A DNA stretch of 64,000 bases from Parascedosporium putredinis (lineage: Eukaryota > Ascomycota > Sordariomycetes > Microascales > Microascaceae): assembly GCA_949357655.1 (NCBI GenBank), contig CASHTG010000010.1, positions 744,001 to 808,000 on the forward strand, given 5' to 3'. A program made the translations under genes and the position numbers. This document shows, piece after piece, positions 36,501 to 48,223 of the stretch (position 1 is its first letter; every line of letters begins with the position of its first letter). Below the pieces are notes generated by a model. The model worked only from the letters and a program-made list of their open reading frames with translations. It searched no databases and was not told the DNA's origin.

Positions 36501-39500
36501 GCACCGCCCTGCAGATCGCCCTCGTCGATCTCCTCCTCTCGCTCGGCATCCGCCCCACCGCCGTGGTCGGCCACTCGTCGGGCGAGATTGCCGCGGCCTA
36601 CGCGTCCGGCGCCCTCTCCGCGGAAACCGCGTGGAAGGTGGCCTATTTCCGGGGCGTCTGCGCCGAGAAGCTCGCCACGCACCCCGTCGGCACTGTAGCC
36701 GGGGCCATGATGGCGGTGGGCCTTTCCGAGGCCGATGCTGTGCCGTACCTCGAACGCGTGGCCGCCCACTTTGGCACCGCTGGGCTGACGGTCGCGTGCA
36801 TCAACAGCCCCAAGAACGTGACCATCTCGGGCGACGCGGACCAGGTCGACCATCTTCGCGGCATCCTCGAGGGTGAGTCCGTGTTTGCGCGGAAGCTCAA
36901 GGTCGACGTGGCGTACCACTCTCCGCACATGGCGCAGGTCGCTGGCGAGTACCGTGAGCTTCTCGGGGATGTGGAGTTGTGCGCGGATCCGGGCGTCATG
37001 AAAGCCGTCATGATTTCGTCCGTCACGGCCGGCAGGGCGACGCGTGCCGAGCTCGCCAGCGCCGAGTACTGGGTCGCCAACATGGTGTCGCCCGTCAGAT
37101 TTGTCGATGCCGTCAGCCATCTGTTTAGCAACTCGACCAAGAAGATCCGTAAGAAGTTGGACCTTAGCCACAAGGCGCACTTCCACATCAACAACCTCCT
37201 TGAGGTGGGCCCCCACGCGGCCCTGCAGGGACCTATTCGGGATATCCTTGCTCAACTTCCCAACGCCAAGAACATCACCTACGCGTCCACAATGGTGCGC
37301 AAGGTGTCTGGGAGGCAGGCTCTGCTCGAGTCCATGGGACAGCTCCGGTCTCTCGGATACCCCGTGGACCTCGTCCGAGCAAACTACCCGGCTGGCAAAG
37401 CGCCATCCAACCCCGTTATTTTGGTTGATCTACCGGGCTATTCGTTTGATCATTCGAGGTCGTACTGGCACGAATCGCGTGTTGTCAAGTCGTACAGGAC
37501 GCACCCCCAGAACAAATGGGATCTTTTGGGCAAGCCTGTTCCCGACTGGAATCCTCTTGAGGCTAGGTGGCGTCATGTCATTCGTGTCTCGGAGATGCCT
37601 TGGGTCGAAGACCACGTGGTAAGTCGTCCACCTTTTTTGGGCAATCCCTTTTGGGACAATCGTATTCATTGAGGGCCTTTCCCTTTTGGCTAACTATTCC
37701 GCTATGATAGATCAACAAGAGCTTGGTATACCCGGGCGCCGGTATGCTAGTGATGGCAATTGAAGCCGCGAAGCAGCTCGCAGACCCTTCCCGCACCATC
37801 AAGGGCTTCGAGCTAAAGAACTTCACCTTCAAAAGGCCCTCGACATCCCCCAGAACTCGGATGGTGTCGAAGTCCAGTTCACGCTACGTGCCCCTCAAAC
37901 CGCCAGCGACCCGTGGTCCGCCGGTCGCCTGTGCGTCTTCGAAAACGAGGAGTGGCACGAGTGCTGCAGCGGTTACATCCGCGTAGACTACGCGTCTACC
38001 GACAAGAACGAGATCGACAGCGGCCGATCGGACCGCGACGGCCTGGGCGCCGCGCAAGCCTTGCAAAAGGAGACGGAGCAAGTTTGCACATCCTCCTTTG
38101 ACCCCGCGGTGCTGTACCAGGGCCTCCACGAGAACGGGTTCGAATTCGGCCCCTCGTTCCGCACGGTTCTGGGTGGTTTCACCGGTCCCGGGGCCTGTCC
38201 GCCGTCGACATCAAGTTGTTCGACTGGCCGGCCTCGCAGTTCCCCCAAGCCCACGTCATCCACCCGACGTCCCTGGACGGCCTCATTCACTTTTCCATCG
38301 CGGGCGCCTCCGAGGGCGGGACCAAGGCGGTCCCCACCATGATCCCGACCGCCCTGCGGAAGCTCTGGGTGAGCGCCGACGGCCTGTCCGCGCCGTCCAA
38401 CTCGAGCGTGAAGGCGTGCGGTTGGATGACGGGCCAAGACAGCCGAGGGCGTGTGTACGACTGCTCCGTGTTGTCGCCTGGCCAAGACAAGGTTTTGGCG
38501 ACGTACGAGGGCTTGCGGATGACCATCATCTCGGATAATACCGACCAGGCGACTAGCAACGGTCCTATCCGCCAAATCTGCTACAACTTGGAACAAATGG
38601 CAGATCCAACCTTTGGGCCGCTTCCGCCTTTGGCTACGCCGTTGAAGGGTGGCGATCCCTTTGCCGATTTTATCCGCTACATTGACGCGATTGGTCACAA
38701 GCGACCAGACTTATCCATCCTAGAGATGGACCGCATGACAGAGCCGTCGCAAGGCTTAGGTCTACGCATCCTCAACGCGCTCTCGACGTCCGGAGGGACG
38801 GACACGCGAGTGCCCACGAAGCCGCGCTACGGACAATTCACGTACATGACCACTTCCCACTTTGCGCTGGATGTCGCGCACAGCGTGTTCAAGGGCTTCA
38901 AAAACGTCGCGTACCACGCCATCGAGGGCACATATGTCCTCCCCGACCTAGGGTTCGAGGAGGCGTCCCTTGACCTCATCATCACGAGCACAGACGAGCT
39001 CATCCCCGCCGAGCTGGACGTCGTGCGTCGATTCCTCAAGCCGTCTGGGTGGCTGGCGGTTCAGGAAGACATCCAGATCGGATCCGCTGGGATCGGACAA
39101 ATGTCCACGGCCCTCCTCGGCATGGTGGAGGCGGGTGCCATGAAGTCCCTGATCGACTTCGATACCGACACCCAGGCGGAGGGCTACGCCAAGAAGAGGA
39201 TCATGCTCGCGCAGAACAACGTGCCTACCACGGCTAGACGAGGAATCACGCACGTCGCACTCGTTTTGGACGTGGCCAGCGAGAGCCAGCAGGCCCTCGC
39301 CGACAGGCTCCAGTCACGCTTGGCGGAGGCCACCAAGGGCGAGGGTCTGCAATTTACGCGCCTCTCCGTGGAAGAAGCCGCCTCGTACACGGCAGTCGAG
39401 TCCACCGTCTTCGTCGTCCTCGTCGAGCTTTCCTCGGCCTACCTATTCGACCTGTCCGAGGCGCAGTACCCTGCTTTCCAGAAATTCATGGTGAACGCCA

Positions 39501-42057
39501 AGGAGCTCTTGTGGGTGAACCGCGGCGGCGGCGCGGAGCCCTGCCTGCCCGAGTTCGAGATCGTCAAGGGTATCACGAGGGTGGTGCGCAACGAGTACGA
39601 CGACCACCGCATCACGACGCTGCAGCTCGAGGCTCAGGATGACGCGCTTTCAGACGGACAGCTGTCGAGGATTAGCCAAGTCGTCTGCAAGAATTATATT
39701 CTCGACGAAGCCATGTTCGAGCCCGAGTTTGTCGAGATTGGCGAGACTCTTACCGTTGGCCGCGTCATTGAGAATACAGAAATCAGCAACGAGGTTCACG
39801 CCCGCTCGGTAGGCAAGAGGGCTACCCAGCTCGCCATCAAGGACGCCCCTCCGCTCGCCCTGTCTGCCGGCACCCTGGAGAAGGCCGAGCTGCCTCGCTT
39901 CGTCGAGGACACGCGAGCCTCTGAGCCCTTGGCGGCGGGCGAGGTGGAGATCCGCACGTGCGCCGTCGGGATCAACCCCAGCGGCGACCTCGGCCACCTA
40001 GACGCTTCGTCTCTCATCCTGGGCGAGTGCTCCGGCTACGTGGTGCGTTCAGGAGAGGGCAGTGGCCTGCAGGAGGGTGATAGAGTTATGGCGATTGCTC
40101 CCATCGCCACGTACACGCGGTGCCAGTCGTCGACGGTGTGCAGGATCCCCGACACCCTGTCATTTGAAGAAGCCGCACAGATCCAGGAGAGCTTTGGTGC
40201 GGCGTGGCAGGTGGTGTGCGAGCTGGCGCGCTTGCGTCGGGGTGACAGCATCTTGGTGCACGCGGCCGCCAGCGAGATAGGCCAGGCCATTGTGCAGGTC
40301 GCCAAGCATCTCGAGGCCACCATCTTCGTGACGGCGACGTCGGCGCAGCACAAGAGCCTCCTCGTGGAAGAATATGCCATCCCGGAAGATCACGTCCTCT
40401 ACGGCGGAGACTCGGGCTACGTGACGAGCATTAAGCGCATCACCAACGGACGGGGCGTCGACGTGGTCGTCAACTCCCTCGCCGGAGAGGCCCTCGCCGC
40501 GTCCTGGGAGTGCGTGGCCCGCTACGGCCGTCTCATCCATCTTCGGCACGAGGATGGCCCCGCTCACTCCGAGACCCCCATGCTCCCCGTTCGCAACAAC
40601 GCTTTCTTCGTCGGGTTCGACGTCCCGGCGTGGTACAAGGAGAGGCCCGACGAGCTTCGGCAGTCGCTGGAGCAGGTCGTGCCGCTCTTTGCGGACAAGA
40701 CGTTGCGCGCGCCCCGTTTGATGCAGACGTACGATATTTCCCGCGTGGAGGATGCTTTCCGCCTTAGGCAGGACGGTAAGGCCGTCGGAAAGATTGTCAT
40801 GTCGGTGACTCCCGAGTCCAAGGTCCCCGTCACGTTGGACATGAAGACGACGTTTGACTTTGACCCCGAGGCTTCGTACGTGATTGCTGGCGGGTTGGGT
40901 GGGCTGGGAAGGAGCACGGCCCGCTGGATGATTGGCCGAGGTGCCAAGAACCTGGTCTTGCTGTCGCGGTCGGGACCTCGCAACGAGGCAGCGCACGAGT
41001 TTGTCGCTGAGCTCACAGGGCAGGGTGTTCGTGTGGAGACGCCGGCCTGCGACGTCACGGACCTCGAGGCGTTGAGAAAGGTCTTTTACGAAGACCTCGC
41101 CAGCTTGCCGCCTGTCAAGGGCTGTATTCAAGCCTCCACCGTGATCAGGGTAAGTCTTGCTATTCGTCTCCCTCCTTTTGTAATAACGACCCCGTTGTTG
41201 CTAACCAATCTTACCTCTAGGATGACCTACTTAGCAATATGCCCTTTGAAGGGTACAAGACCGGAACAGAGTGCAAGACTACCGGCTCCTGGAATTTGCA
41301 CCAGATCTTCCCTGACCTCGATTTCTTCATCCTCTTCTCGTCTGGTTCGGGTCTTGTCGGTCTCCGTGGACAGACCAACTACAACGCCGGCAACGCGTAT
41401 CAAGATGCCCTAGCACGGTATCGCGTCTCACGCGGCGGTAAAGCTACTTGCATCGACCTCGGCGCCATGGTCGAAGACGGCGTGCTTGCTGAGAACCCCG
41501 AACTCCTCAAGCGACTTCTCGGCTACGGTACCCTCGATCCCGTCACCAGGAAACAGTTCCTGGCCATGCTGGACTACTTCTGCGACCCGGCGCGCGCGCT
41601 CGCAACGCCGCCGGAGAGCCAGGTCATCATTGGTCTCGCCACTCGGCGCGCCCACGGCCTTGAGGCGGCCGACCTCTCCCACCCCATGTTCCTGCAAATG
41701 CTGGACCAGGAGACGGGGCCGGAAGAAGAAGAGAGCGAAGACGACAAGACCAACTACATTGAAAGGTTGGCCCTTTCGGCATCCCTGGTAGATGCCGGTA
41801 ACATCATCGCGGAGGCCATGGTCAAGATGTTGTCCAAGTCCGTTTCGGCCATGGACGGCATCGAGGTAGACCTACATAAGCCTCTGCACACGTACGGAGT
41901 GGACTCCATCCTGGGCATGGAGATTCAGAAGTGGATCACGAAGCAGTTCAAGGCGGAGGTGGGCGTGTTTGAGATTCTTGGAGGCTCGACCATCTTGGCG
42001 GTGGCCACGCTCATCGCGGGTAGGAGCGGAATTGCCCACCCCGCGTGGCATTTGTAA
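33552..42057 (+). CDS. highly reducing type I polyketide synthase (KS-AT-DH-psiMT-ER-KR-ACP)
   Basis: Iterative HR-PKS, about 2,613 aa. Exons: 33552-33736, 33863-34006, 34124-34392, 34658-37618, 37711-41149 and 41221-42057. The KS has DTACSSSL, EAHGTGT and KSNIGHLEG. A long Asn-Gly-Val repeat linker follows (35440-36010). The AT shows FTGQGAQWAGMG and GHSSGE. The DH has WVEDHV and HPTSLDG. The next region has methyltransferase-like ends (FIRYIDAIGHKRPDLSILE, VVRRFLKPSGWLAVQE) but no SAM Gly motif. The ER includes HAAASEIGQAIVQVAK. The KR has IAGGLGGLG, FSSGSGLVG and GQTNYNAGNAYQ. The ACP serine is in YGVDSILGMEIQ (codon 41905-41907). It ends without a thioesterase, reductase or carnitine acyltransferase domain, so release must be in trans. 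Seven single-base losses are inferred: 33611-33614, 33884-33887, 34893-34896, 35079-35082, 35259-35260, 37831-37834 and 38190-38193. The product is unknown. Confidence 0.95.
35440..36010 (+). repeat. Asn-Gly-Val repeat array (PKS KS-AT linker)
   Basis: In-frame array of about 190 codons built from N-G-V, N-G-T, N-G-H and N-G-A units, with 9-nt near repeats such as GGCGTCAAT. Codons within units vary (AAT/AAC, GGC/GGT), so it is not a recent pure expansion. It lies exactly between the end of the KS (GGTNAHVVLDD) and the start of the AT linker. It is expected to be disordered. Confidence 0.9.
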
Positions 42058-44077
42058 CGAGTAAATGCGATCTCTAGGGAAAGTGTGCAAGACAGTGGGG
42101 AATGGCGCACACATAGCATCGGTACGGTCATGCAAAATGCAGGGCCTGGAGGAACGGTTGAAGAAGCTGGCTGGGTTGTAAGACATGGGTCACATTTTGG
42201 CCCTAGCATCAAGCGTTGCATTAGTTCACGTTGATTCTTGTGTTTCCTTTGCTCTTGTCTCCCGCAGTTTTCGCTCCCCTTCGCGGGTTTGTTTTATCTA
42301 TTTTGTTTCATCTATTATCAACATCTCATATCGTCTTTCCTACGCTATATCTTTGACTAATGATAATTATTGTTCGTGCATTGAATCTGTTTGCCATGAT
42401 CTGTTCAAAGTACCGTTTTCTTCCGTGCTACGTAAGTTTTCTCGCTGCCATGCTTTCAATTGAGCGATCGATTCGATTTACGCCGTGTGCTCCGATCATG
42501 GGCTCGACAAGATGGCTCTCGGCATCGTGAACCGCGCAATGCTTCATCTTGCAACAACATGACAGGTCCAGGGAAAGAAGCAAAAAGGATAAAACAAGAC
42601 TAAACTCTCGTGAATTCAGCCGCAATTAAATTCCACGCCTTTCTTTTCCTTTTTTTCCCCGGCGAGAACCGTTTCTTCAATCTTGAAATACACGTGTTGC
42701 CTGCTTGGCGTGCTTGTCCTATTCCGCCGCATTCCGCCCTGGCTATACCTTTGCCGGCCATCGCGCGATGACGTCGATTCGCCACCAAACCTCCCATGTC
42801 CACATCCCCTCCATTTTGTGGAAATGTAAAGATGGCCAATGAAATGCCGCAATTCCCGATAATCATTGCCAGATCGAGACGGGCAGCATCAGATCCATTT
42901 TCCACGCGTCCCGCCTACTTTGTCAAGGGACGCTAATGGCGACTTCTGAGACGGCAAAGGCGGCGGTACGAATGAAGGAGGAGTCTGCCATCACGTCAAG
43001 GCCCCCTACACCAACGCACTTCTGACGACCCTCCACTCTAGACGCACATTGGTGCCACACCCGTCAACTGGTGCCTTCGCTTCCCTCTCCCGAAGCGAGC
43101 GAGAAGAAGTGGAACTGGTCAAACCGATGATACTAAGGCAGACCTCCCTTCCCCTGTCTCTGCTCTCGGCGGGCGGGATCGCACGGGATGACAGCCGAGT
43201 GGACGTGAACCAGCGACGGTAGTGAGCGGGGCCAGCTTTGTTCTCTCACGGCCGAGAAGCGAAGTCGAAATTGAAAAGGCCCTAAAGAGAAAAGGCTGCG
43301 GCTCTCACTCGACTTTCTTGTCAACTTGTCCAACCACTCAATCTCTCCAGTTTTTATGACGGCATCCTGGGTCTCGCCCTCTTTAATGATTCTCCACCAC
43401 CCCCTTCCAACCCCGACCCCCTTGCAGTAGGAGCCCTACACCATCTTTTATGCAGTCATTTTTGCCCCGTATACGTCAGAGTCGGCATACCCGCAACATG
43501 CGTTACTTTAAATCTGGAGCACAACAACAGGCATTATGGGGACGGCCTAGGAGGGCGCATCCTTCGTGGTGGGTGTGCTGTAGGCTGCGTGTGCGTGTGT
43601 GTGTGTGTGTATGTAAGTATGTGCGTGCTTGCCAATGTGTATAGCGCGGGCTGGATTTATGCGACTTGCGTCATTGGATCGAGCCCGGACTTGCTCTCGA
43701 TCGAATCGAACGACGCATCCCAACCGGTGAAGTCATTGTATGCATACCCGCTTCTTACTCGCTAGGCGATATATGCGGCTGTGTGAGTGGTTCTCGCATG
43801 GTGGGTAGTAGATGAAGGACAGGGAGGGAAGGGCAAAGGTTTTTGTCCTACCAACAAGATGCGACGACGTCTTGACGTAAACGGGCAGAGCTTAAAACAA
43901 AAAACTTGGGATGAGGGAGGCCTCGTAGTTTCCTTGCTTGATGCGCCGGCCTAGTATAAGAAGATGGTTGTCGGTCCAGGGTCCCGGTCCACGATCAATG
44001 CCTCTTTCTTCCCCATTCAGAGTCTTTTTCTATGTATACGGAAAAGGCAATACCACCATAATAAACCACAAGACAAC
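42058..44077. other. intergenic region between PKS and DUF3659 gene
   Basis: The PKS 3' UTR lies at the left and the promoter of the next gene at the right. A (GT)n stretch is at about 43588-43610. No gene is recognised. Confidence 0.5.
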
Positions 44078-47000
44078 ATGCTTACTTCAAGACTAAATCT
44101 TCCCATCCCGGGAGGCTGGACCAAGGACGTTAGCGCGTCGTCCCCCAGTGCTCAAGGTAAGAACATTGAATCACTCTTCCCCCAACCTTCTCTTCCATTT
44201 GCCCCTTCCTCCATTCATTTGGACAAAGTCCTGGAGCCTAATGCGAACTGAGTTAACGCCACAGATTCCCCGCTTTCAGAAAACCAAAACCGCGAACTAG
44301 CAGCCGGCATCGTCGGAGAGCGAGGAAGGGTGTTTGACGCGTCGGGCAAGCCCGTCGCCAAGGTCGTCGAGGGCGAGTCGTCGGATCTGGTCGGCAGCAT
44401 CGTCTCGTCCACGGGCGACATCCTCAGCTCGACGGGCAGCGTCGTCGGCAAGGCCGAGATCCTCGGAGAGGACGATGACCAGGAGCAGCAGCCCGAGGAC
44501 AAGGAAAAGGTCGAACAGCTGATTGAGAAGGCCAAGACCGAGAGCGAGGTCGGTTCCACAAAGGCCGCCGACGCCACTAGCGACGTGGAAGAGACGGGGT
44601 CCCAGAGCTCCAAGGGCGTCAAGTTCGCCGACGAGACCGAGACCCTAGGCGAGAAGGCGGATGAGAAGCCCGACAACAAGGTCGACGACAAGGCCGACGA
44701 CAAGGTCGACGACAAGCTGGCAGAAGTGGAGCCGGAGCCTATCAAGGATGACGACGACGACGTACCATCCGACAAGACTCAGTCCGACGTCTCCAAGGGC
44801 GACATCACCCCGCCTTCTGATCAGTCCGACGAGAAGGCTGCGCCCTCCGTGACCTCGGATAAGCCTGCCGATGTGTCCAAAGAGGCTGCTTCTTCTATTA
44901 TTTCTGAGAAGCCCACTGCGTCGGAAACGTCCGAGAAGCCTGCTGCATCGGAAACGTCCGAAAAGCCCGCTGTGTCGGAAACAACCGAAAAGCCCACCGA
45001 AACGGAATTGGATAACGTTGACGAGACCTCCCAGAAGACTGCTCCTTCTGAAACTACCGAGAAGCCCTCTTCGGATCTCGGTGACAAGCCTGCCGACGCT
45101 GTGACGGATGCCGGCAGCATATCGCCCTCAGATTCTGCCACCAACGCCAAGCCGGGCGTCGCTGCCAGCGATGCCCCCACTGATGCTCCCACTGATGCCC
45201 CCACCGACGCCGCCACCGACGCCGTGGAAGGCGAGGGCAAGAAGCTCGACTTTTCGCTCCTCAAGGGTGGCAAGGTCAACAAGGGCGGAAACGTCGTGGA
45301 CGAGAGCGGCAGCGTTGTGGGCCACGTGATTGAAGGTTCCATCAAGAGCCTCATCGGCCGCAAGATTGACGAGAACGGCGATGTCTGGAACGACTCGGGC
45401 AAGGTCATTGGCCGCGTCGAGCCCAACGAGGCCGTAGAGGAGGAGGAAGAATCCGGCCCCTTTGACGACTTCCCCGATGCCGTGGTGGAGAGTGACGGCA
45501 CCGTCACCTTTGAGGGCAGGCTCGTCGGCCGCGTGATCGAGGGCGACGCGAAGAAGCTGGCGGGAAAGAAGGTCGACAAGGACGGCGACATCCTTGATCG
45601 CTCTGGAAACAACATTGGCAAGGCCGAGCGCTGGGAGGGTGATGAGCCCGAGCCTGAGGCCGAGCCCGAGAAGGTCGACCTGTCGGTTCTCAAGGGCGCC
45701 AAGGTCAACAAGATCGGCAACGTGGTCGACGACCGCGGCCGCGTAGTTGGCCACATTGTCGAGGGTGCTCTCAAGAACCTCGTCGGCCGCAAGATTGACG
45801 ACAACGGCGAGATCTGGAACGACTCCGGCAAGATCATTGGCCGCGCCGAGCCCAGTGATCCCGAGGAGACCAAGGAACCCTCCCCTTTGAGGACTTCCCC
45901 GATGCGGTCGTTGAATCCGACGGCACCATCACCTTTGAGGGCAAGCTCATCGGTCGCGTGATCGAGGGAGATGCCAAGAAGCTCGCGGGCAAGAAGGTAG
46001 ACGAGGACGGTGATATCCTCGACCGCTCCGGTAACGTGATCGGCAAGGCCGAGCGTTGGGAGGGTGACGAGCCCGAGCCCGAGGCTGAGCCCGAGAAGGT
46101 CGACTTTTCCGCTCTCAAGGACGCCAAGGTCAACAAGCTCGGCAATGTCGTGGACCACCGCGGTCGAGTAGTGGGTCACGTCATCGAGGGCGCTCTTCGC
46201 CACCTCATCGGCCGCAAGACGGATGAGAACGGCGAGATCTGGAACGACGCCGGCAAGGTCATCGGCAAGGCCGAGCCCGTGGATCCCGAAGACGTCAAGG
46301 AGCCCTCGCCCTTCGAGGACTTCCCCGACGCCATCGTCGGACCCAAGGGCATCGTCACTTCCAACGGCGAGACCGTGGGCCGCCTGATCGAGGGCGACGC
46401 CAAGAAGCTCAAGGGCAAGAAGGTCGACCCCGACGGCGAGATCCTCGACAGCTCCGGCAACGTGCTCGGCAAGGCCGAGCGCTGGGAGGAAGAGGAGCCC
46501 GAGCCCGAGCCCGAGAAAATCATCGACCGCTCCGCCCTCGCGGGCAAGCGCGTCAACAAGCTCGGCAACGTGGTCGACACGAGCGGCACCATCTTTGGCC
46601 GACTCGTCGAGGGCGACGCCAAGGGCCTCGCGGGTCGCATGTGCGACAAGGAGGGCAACGTGCGCAGCGAGGCGGGCGACATCATTGGTCGCGCCGAGCT
46701 CGTGCCCGAGGGCGAGCGCGAGGGTCTCAAGGAGGGCCCCTTTGCCGAGCTCCCCGGCTGCACCGTGACCAAGGAGGGCAAGGTCGTGACGCCCGGCGGC
46801 GACGTGGTCGGCCGCCTGATCAAGGGCGACGCCAAGACGCTCTTTGGCCGCAGTGTCGACGAGGACGGCGACGTGCTCGACCGCAACGGCAACAGCCTCG
46901 GCAAGGCCGAGCGCTGGGAGGAGCCCGAGGTCGAAAAGACCAAGAACCCGCTCGAGGGCCGCAAGGTCAACCGCGAGGGCAACGTCGTCGACACCGACGG

Positions 47001-47889
47001 CAACATCATCGGCAAGCTCACGTCGGGCGAGCTGAGCATTTGCTCGGGCAAGGAGATTGATGGCGACGGCGATGTCGTCGACAGCAAGGGCCGCACCATT
47101 GGACACGTTTCTCTGCTCGAGGATATCCCTGCCGAGCCCGAGCCCGAGCCGGTCGAGACCGAGTCGCCCGAGGAGAAGCAGAAGCGCGAGGAGGACGCAA
47201 AGGACAAGAAGCTCGCCAAGCAGATGGCGGCGTGCCTCACGCAGTGCCTCGACAGGATCAAGCCCATCTGCAAGATGATTACCCAAAAGATCGAGGCGGC
47301 CGAGCGCACCCCCAAGGAGGACCTTGATGAGGAGGGCCTGGTCAAGGAGGTCAAGCCTTTGATCGAGGAGGGCCACGCTATCCTCCAGGAGGCCAACGGC
47401 ATCATCCGTGGCCTCGACCCCGATGGCCATATCCAGGCCAACGCCAAGCACAAGTCTGCTACCCGTGACGCCTCTCCCGAAGAGTTCCACCTTGCCGATG
47501 TTCTCAAGGAGGTAAGCTTTTTCAAGAGTTTTCCCCTTCTTTCCAAGATAGTACCTATACTAACATGTTTCACAGCTCACTGGCACCGTCACCGAATGCA
47601 TCGACAACGCCAAGCGCAAGATCGAGGGCATGCCTCACGCCAAGAAGGAGCTCAACCCCTCTGGGGCCTCCTTACCGAGCCTCTCTTCCAGATCCTGGCG
47701 GCCGTCGGCCTGCTCCTCAACGGTGTCCTCGAGCTCGTGGGTCGCCTCCTCAGCGGCCTCGGCCTCGGTGGTCTCGTGCACAACATCCTCGGCGGTCTCG
47801 GCTTGACCAACGTCCTCAAGGGCCTTGGAATCGGCGGCGTCGTCGATGCCTTGACGGGCAAGACCCGAAACGGAAAGAAGAAGGAGTAA
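44078..47889 (+). CDS. DUF3659 / LEA-like repeat protein
   Basis: Large hydrophilic protein, about 1,213 aa, exons 44078-44156, 44265-47511 and 47576-47889. It carries ten copies of a roughly 58-residue repeat of the DUF3659 type (PF12396), which fungal genomes label LEA domain protein. One copy (44290-44460) precedes an acidic, low-complexity spacer with SEKP-A-x-E-T units (44463-45240). Nine copies then run from 45250 to 47120, the first six alternating two subtypes: one with VNKxGNVVD...IWND, the other with FPDAVVESDG...ILDRSGN...KAERWE. The C-terminus has CLTQCLDRIKPIC, a helical region, and a Gly/Leu-rich hydrophobic segment (LLLNGVLELVGRLLSGLGLG) before a Lys-rich end. Two single-base losses are inferred at 45882-45885 and 47656-47659. 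Function is unknown; LEA-like proteins are linked to desiccation and stress, which here is only analogy. Long antisense frames are an artefact of GC-rich repeat codons. Confidence 0.88.
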
Positions 47890-48223
47890 GAGAAGAATTC
47901 AGTATGAGATTATGATGTGTCGTGTCATGACTTGATGGATTTGTTTTCATATTATTGATGTATGCTACTCGGAATGCGGCCCTGTTGATTTCGTCTTTCC
48001 TTTGTCAATTTTTCATCATGTATCTCATTTCTTTTTCTGTTTTTGTTTCTGTTTCCTTTGTTTGTGTATGTAATGGTAATTTTTAGCTCACTATTAGTTC
48101 AAAAGGCTTTACGTTTTCAATATCGCGTCTACGACTAGAAAGTTGATACCGGTACTCTCTCTCAAGTATACCATTACTGTATTAGAAATCACACAGCGAC
48201 TCCGAACCGTAGATACATGTAAT
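47890..48223. other. convergent 3' intergenic region
   Basis: T-rich sequence between the DUF3659 gene and the DyP peroxidase, expected to hold both 3' UTRs. Nothing else is seen. Confidence 0.5.

Noticed and set aside
33552..42057. PKS as a pseudogene
   Set aside because: Seven frame breaks, but every domain keeps its catalytic motif except the methyltransferase, splice phases close exactly after one base per break, and the same error type affects housekeeping-like genes nearby.
44821..47490. 889-codon open frame on the minus strand
   Set aside because: It is exactly antisense to the DUF3659 repeat gene. GC-rich repeat codons keep the opposite frame open, and its sequence is a repeating Leu/Val/Asp pattern without a domain.
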